7,674 nt of DNA from Clostridium sp. CAG:1013 (lineage in GTDB: Bacteria; Bacillota; Clostridia; Oscillospirales; Acutalibacteraceae), in assembly GCA_000432995.1 (NCBI GenBank), contig HF972662.1, positions 49,489-57,162 of the forward strand, read 5' to 3'. The notes beneath the pieces were generated by a model that ran no database searches, was not told the origin of the DNA, and worked only from the letters and a program-made list of their open reading frames with translations. Of this stretch, positions 6,296 through 7,674 are shown piece by piece (position 1 is the stretch's first letter; each line of letters opens with the position of its first letter). The translations under genes and the position numbers were made by a program.

Positions 6296-6330
6296 CGGTC
6301 CATGGTCCAAAGACCGGTCCCCCAGGGGAC
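6296..6330 (-). repeat. Paired hairpins between the DUF512 gene and der
   Basis: GTCCCCTGGGGGAC on the minus strand (6317-6330) is a perfect inverted repeat. Just after it, CGGTC and GACCG (6296-6316) enclose a second possible stem, which has a competing inner pairing GGTC/GACC. Neither is followed by a U run, so they do not look like a terminator. They may fold in the intercistronic RNA before the der ribosome binding site. Confidence 0.4.
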
Positions 6331-6356
6331 ACAGCCTTGTTTTCTCATTCGCTCTT

Positions 6357-7674
6357 TTACCGGTGCTCCCAGGAGGCCTCATAGGGGTTGTGTCCCGGGG
6401 AAGCTGGTTCCGGCAGGCCGGCAATGGCGCAGACCAGCGCCTCTCCCGTATTGCCCACCCGGACTACCGGGACGCCCAAGGCCTGGGAAAGCTCTTCCAC
6501 GGTCATGTCGTCCAGGAACACATCTTCACCCGCCCGGAGCATATTGGAGGAGAGCAGCACCTGGTCGCCCAGGTCACGGCCTTTTAGGTTTTTCAGCACG
6601 TCCTGCCCGGTGAGCAGTCCGGTGACGTTCACCGTGCCGCCGAAAAAGTCGTTGTGCACCGGCAGCAATTCTATACTGTAATTATGACATTTCTCCCGCA
6701 ATCCGTCAAGGAGCTGGTTCAGGAACTGATAGCATCCTTCCCCCGTGGGGATGGTCACTTTTCGGGGGACATCCGGCAATTCCAGATCCTCCAGCGCCCA
6801 GTCGAACTCATCCTGGAGGTTCCGCAGCATTCCCACTCCGTTCTCGATCTGGGGGAAATCCTCGTAGAACTCTAAAGGCGTAATGGGCCGCTCCGCCATC
6901 AGATACAGCTCATCGGAGCCGTACACCGTGCGGATACCCCGCTCTTTCTTCCAGCGTTCCCCCCACCGTTCCAGGATATCCAGCACCTCTCCGGCCGTCT
7001 GCCGGTTGTAAGGCACCAGGGGGTAAAGCCCCTCTCGGTAGCGGGTCAGGCCCACGGGCACACAGGCCACGCTCAGCAGCCCCTCACCCAGGGACCAGAG
7101 CTTTTCCAGGGAATATTCCAGTGCCGGGCCGTCGTTGACCCCGGGGCACAGGACGATCTGGCAGTTGAGCTTCACGCCTCCTTCCGCCAGCCGGTACAGA
7201 TGGCGGAGAGACTCCCCCGCGAACCGGTTATGCATCATCTTACACCGCAGTTCCGGGTCCATGGTGTGGATGGACACATTGATGGGGCTGATGTGCATGG
7301 AGAGGATCCGGTCCACCTCTCGGTCATCAATGTTGGTCAGGGTGATGTAATTCCCGAACAGGAAGGAGAGCCGGTCGTCGTCGTCTTTAAAGTACAGGGT
7401 CTCCCGCATGCCGGGAGGCAGCTGGTCGATAAAGCAGAAAATGCACTTGTTCCGACAGGAGCGCTGCTTGTCCATGAGATAGGTCTCGAATTCCAGGCCG
7501 ATCTCCGCGTACTGGGGCTTCACCAGCTCCACTTCATAGGGCTTCCCCTCCCGGGAAAGTCCCAACCGCAGCTCCCGCTCCGTCTCCAAAAAGCGGTAGT
7601 CCAGCACGTCTATGATCTCTTTGCCGTTGATGGTCAAAAGCATGTCCCCCGGCAGGATGCCCAGCCGCTGGGCG
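6357..7674 (-). CDS. Radical SAM/DUF512 protein with N-terminal PDZ-like segment, 5' truncated
   Basis: This is a putative iron-sulfur radical SAM protein of unknown reaction. The frame runs past the ATG at 7643 to the window edge, and the codons before it (AQRLGILPGD) continue the PDZ-like sequence PGDMLLTINGKEIIDVLDYRF, so the true start lies outside, probably by some 10-20 residues. Numbered from that ATG, the cluster motif is CRNKCIFCFIDQ (C63, C67, C70; CX3CX2C), followed by YFKDDDDRLSFLFGNYITLTN. The DUF512 domain begins near GLTRYREGLYPL (about 199) and runs to about residue 415, including SSNMLRAGEDVFLDD. Proteins of this type are common in Clostridia and related anaerobes and are often placed next to der, as here. 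The SAM-dependent reaction and substrate are not known. It precedes der by 78 bases on the same strand. Confidence 0.93.
   Translation of the reverse strand, partial: AQRLGILPGDMLLTINGKEIIDVLDYRFLETERELRLGLSREGKPYEVELVKPQYAEIGLEFETYLMDKQRSCRNKCIFCFIDQLPPGMRETLYFKDDDDRLSFLFGNYITLTNIDDREVDRILSMHISPINVSIHTMDPELRCKMMHNRFAGESLRHLYRLAEGGVKLNCQIVLCPGVNDGPALEYSLEKLWSLGEGLLSVACVPVGLTRYREGLYPLVPYNRQTAGEVLDILERWGERWKKERGIRTVYGSDELYLMAERPITPLEFYEDFPQIENGVGMLRNLQDEFDWALEDLELPDVPRKVTIPTGEGCYQFLNQLLDGLREKCHNYSIELLPVHNDFFGGTVNVTGLLTGQDVLKNLKGRDLGDQVLLSSNMLRAGEDVFLDDMTVEELSQALGVPVVRVGNTGEALVCAIAGLPEPASPGHNPYEASWEHR

Noticed and set aside
6279..6332. An 18-residue N-terminal extension of Der from the GTG at 6332
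   Set aside because: The extension is not Der-like and has no good ribosome binding site, whereas the ATG at 6278 does and gives the family N-terminus.
4902..6587. A 561-codon open frame on the plus strand
   Set aside because: It is antisense to der and its composition matches a shadow frame (frequent His, Gly, Asp and Val). The der motifs on the other strand are unambiguous.
7641..7643. ATG at 7643 as the true start of the radical SAM/DUF512 gene
   Set aside because: The codons before it continue a typical PDZ-like sequence (LGILPGD) to the window edge, so the ATG is internal.

Overview
The window is a stretch of ordinary bacterial chromosome, most likely from a GC-rich anaerobic Clostridia member of the Oscillospiraceae / Flavonifractor-like kind. 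The reasons are high GC in the coding regions, Gram-positive style AGGAG-type ribosome binding sites, a radical SAM/DUF512 gene directly upstream of der, and a YycJ/WalJ-like gene next to rlmH. The lineage is inferred from gene content and protein style, not from any search. Seven protein-coding genes fill almost the whole window, and six of them lie on the minus strand. I see no RNA gene, insertion sequence, CRISPR array, phage gene or obvious horizontally acquired island.

Layout by position. At 1-830 (+) is the 3' part of an integral-membrane PTS-type IIC transporter. It converges on the minus-strand genes at a strong bidirectional terminator (848-881). At 880-1350 (-) is rlmH, and at 1362-2144 (-) is a WalJ/YycJ-type metallo-beta-lactamase-fold protein. 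At 2164-2215 is a hairpin that probably terminates or attenuates transcription. At 2217-3506 (-) is murA. A 218-base intergenic region (3507-3724) carries a good sigma-A promoter for murA and two inverted repeats. At 3725-4216 (-) is a Nudix hydrolase that overlaps the end of plsY (4213-4923, -) by four bases. At 4953-6278 (-) is der, and at 6357-7674 (-) is a radical SAM/DUF512 protein whose 5' end is cut off by the window edge.

Reading in the direction of transcription, there are two units. The first is DUF512 > der > plsY > Nudix, which combines a putative iron-sulfur enzyme, ribosome assembly, phospholipid synthesis and a nucleotide hydrolase. The second is murA > walJ-like > rlmH, which combines the first committed step of peptidoglycan synthesis, a DNA/cell-wall-associated phosphoesterase-like protein and 23S rRNA methylation. 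Both are growth-linked housekeeping clusters. Four annotated starts were moved from the longest reading frame to an internal codon, or recognised as lying outside the window, because the ribosome binding site and family N-terminus decide them (murA TTG, walJ-like ATG, der ATG, and the truncated PTS gene).

I found no convincing undescribed system. The points most worth a second look are the coupled plsY-Nudix junction, where a run of seven A could allow a frameshift fusion, the substituted Nudix-box glycine, the operator-like inverted repeat upstream of the murA promoter, the unusual RlmH motifs, and the conserved but uncharacterised DUF512 gene beside der.
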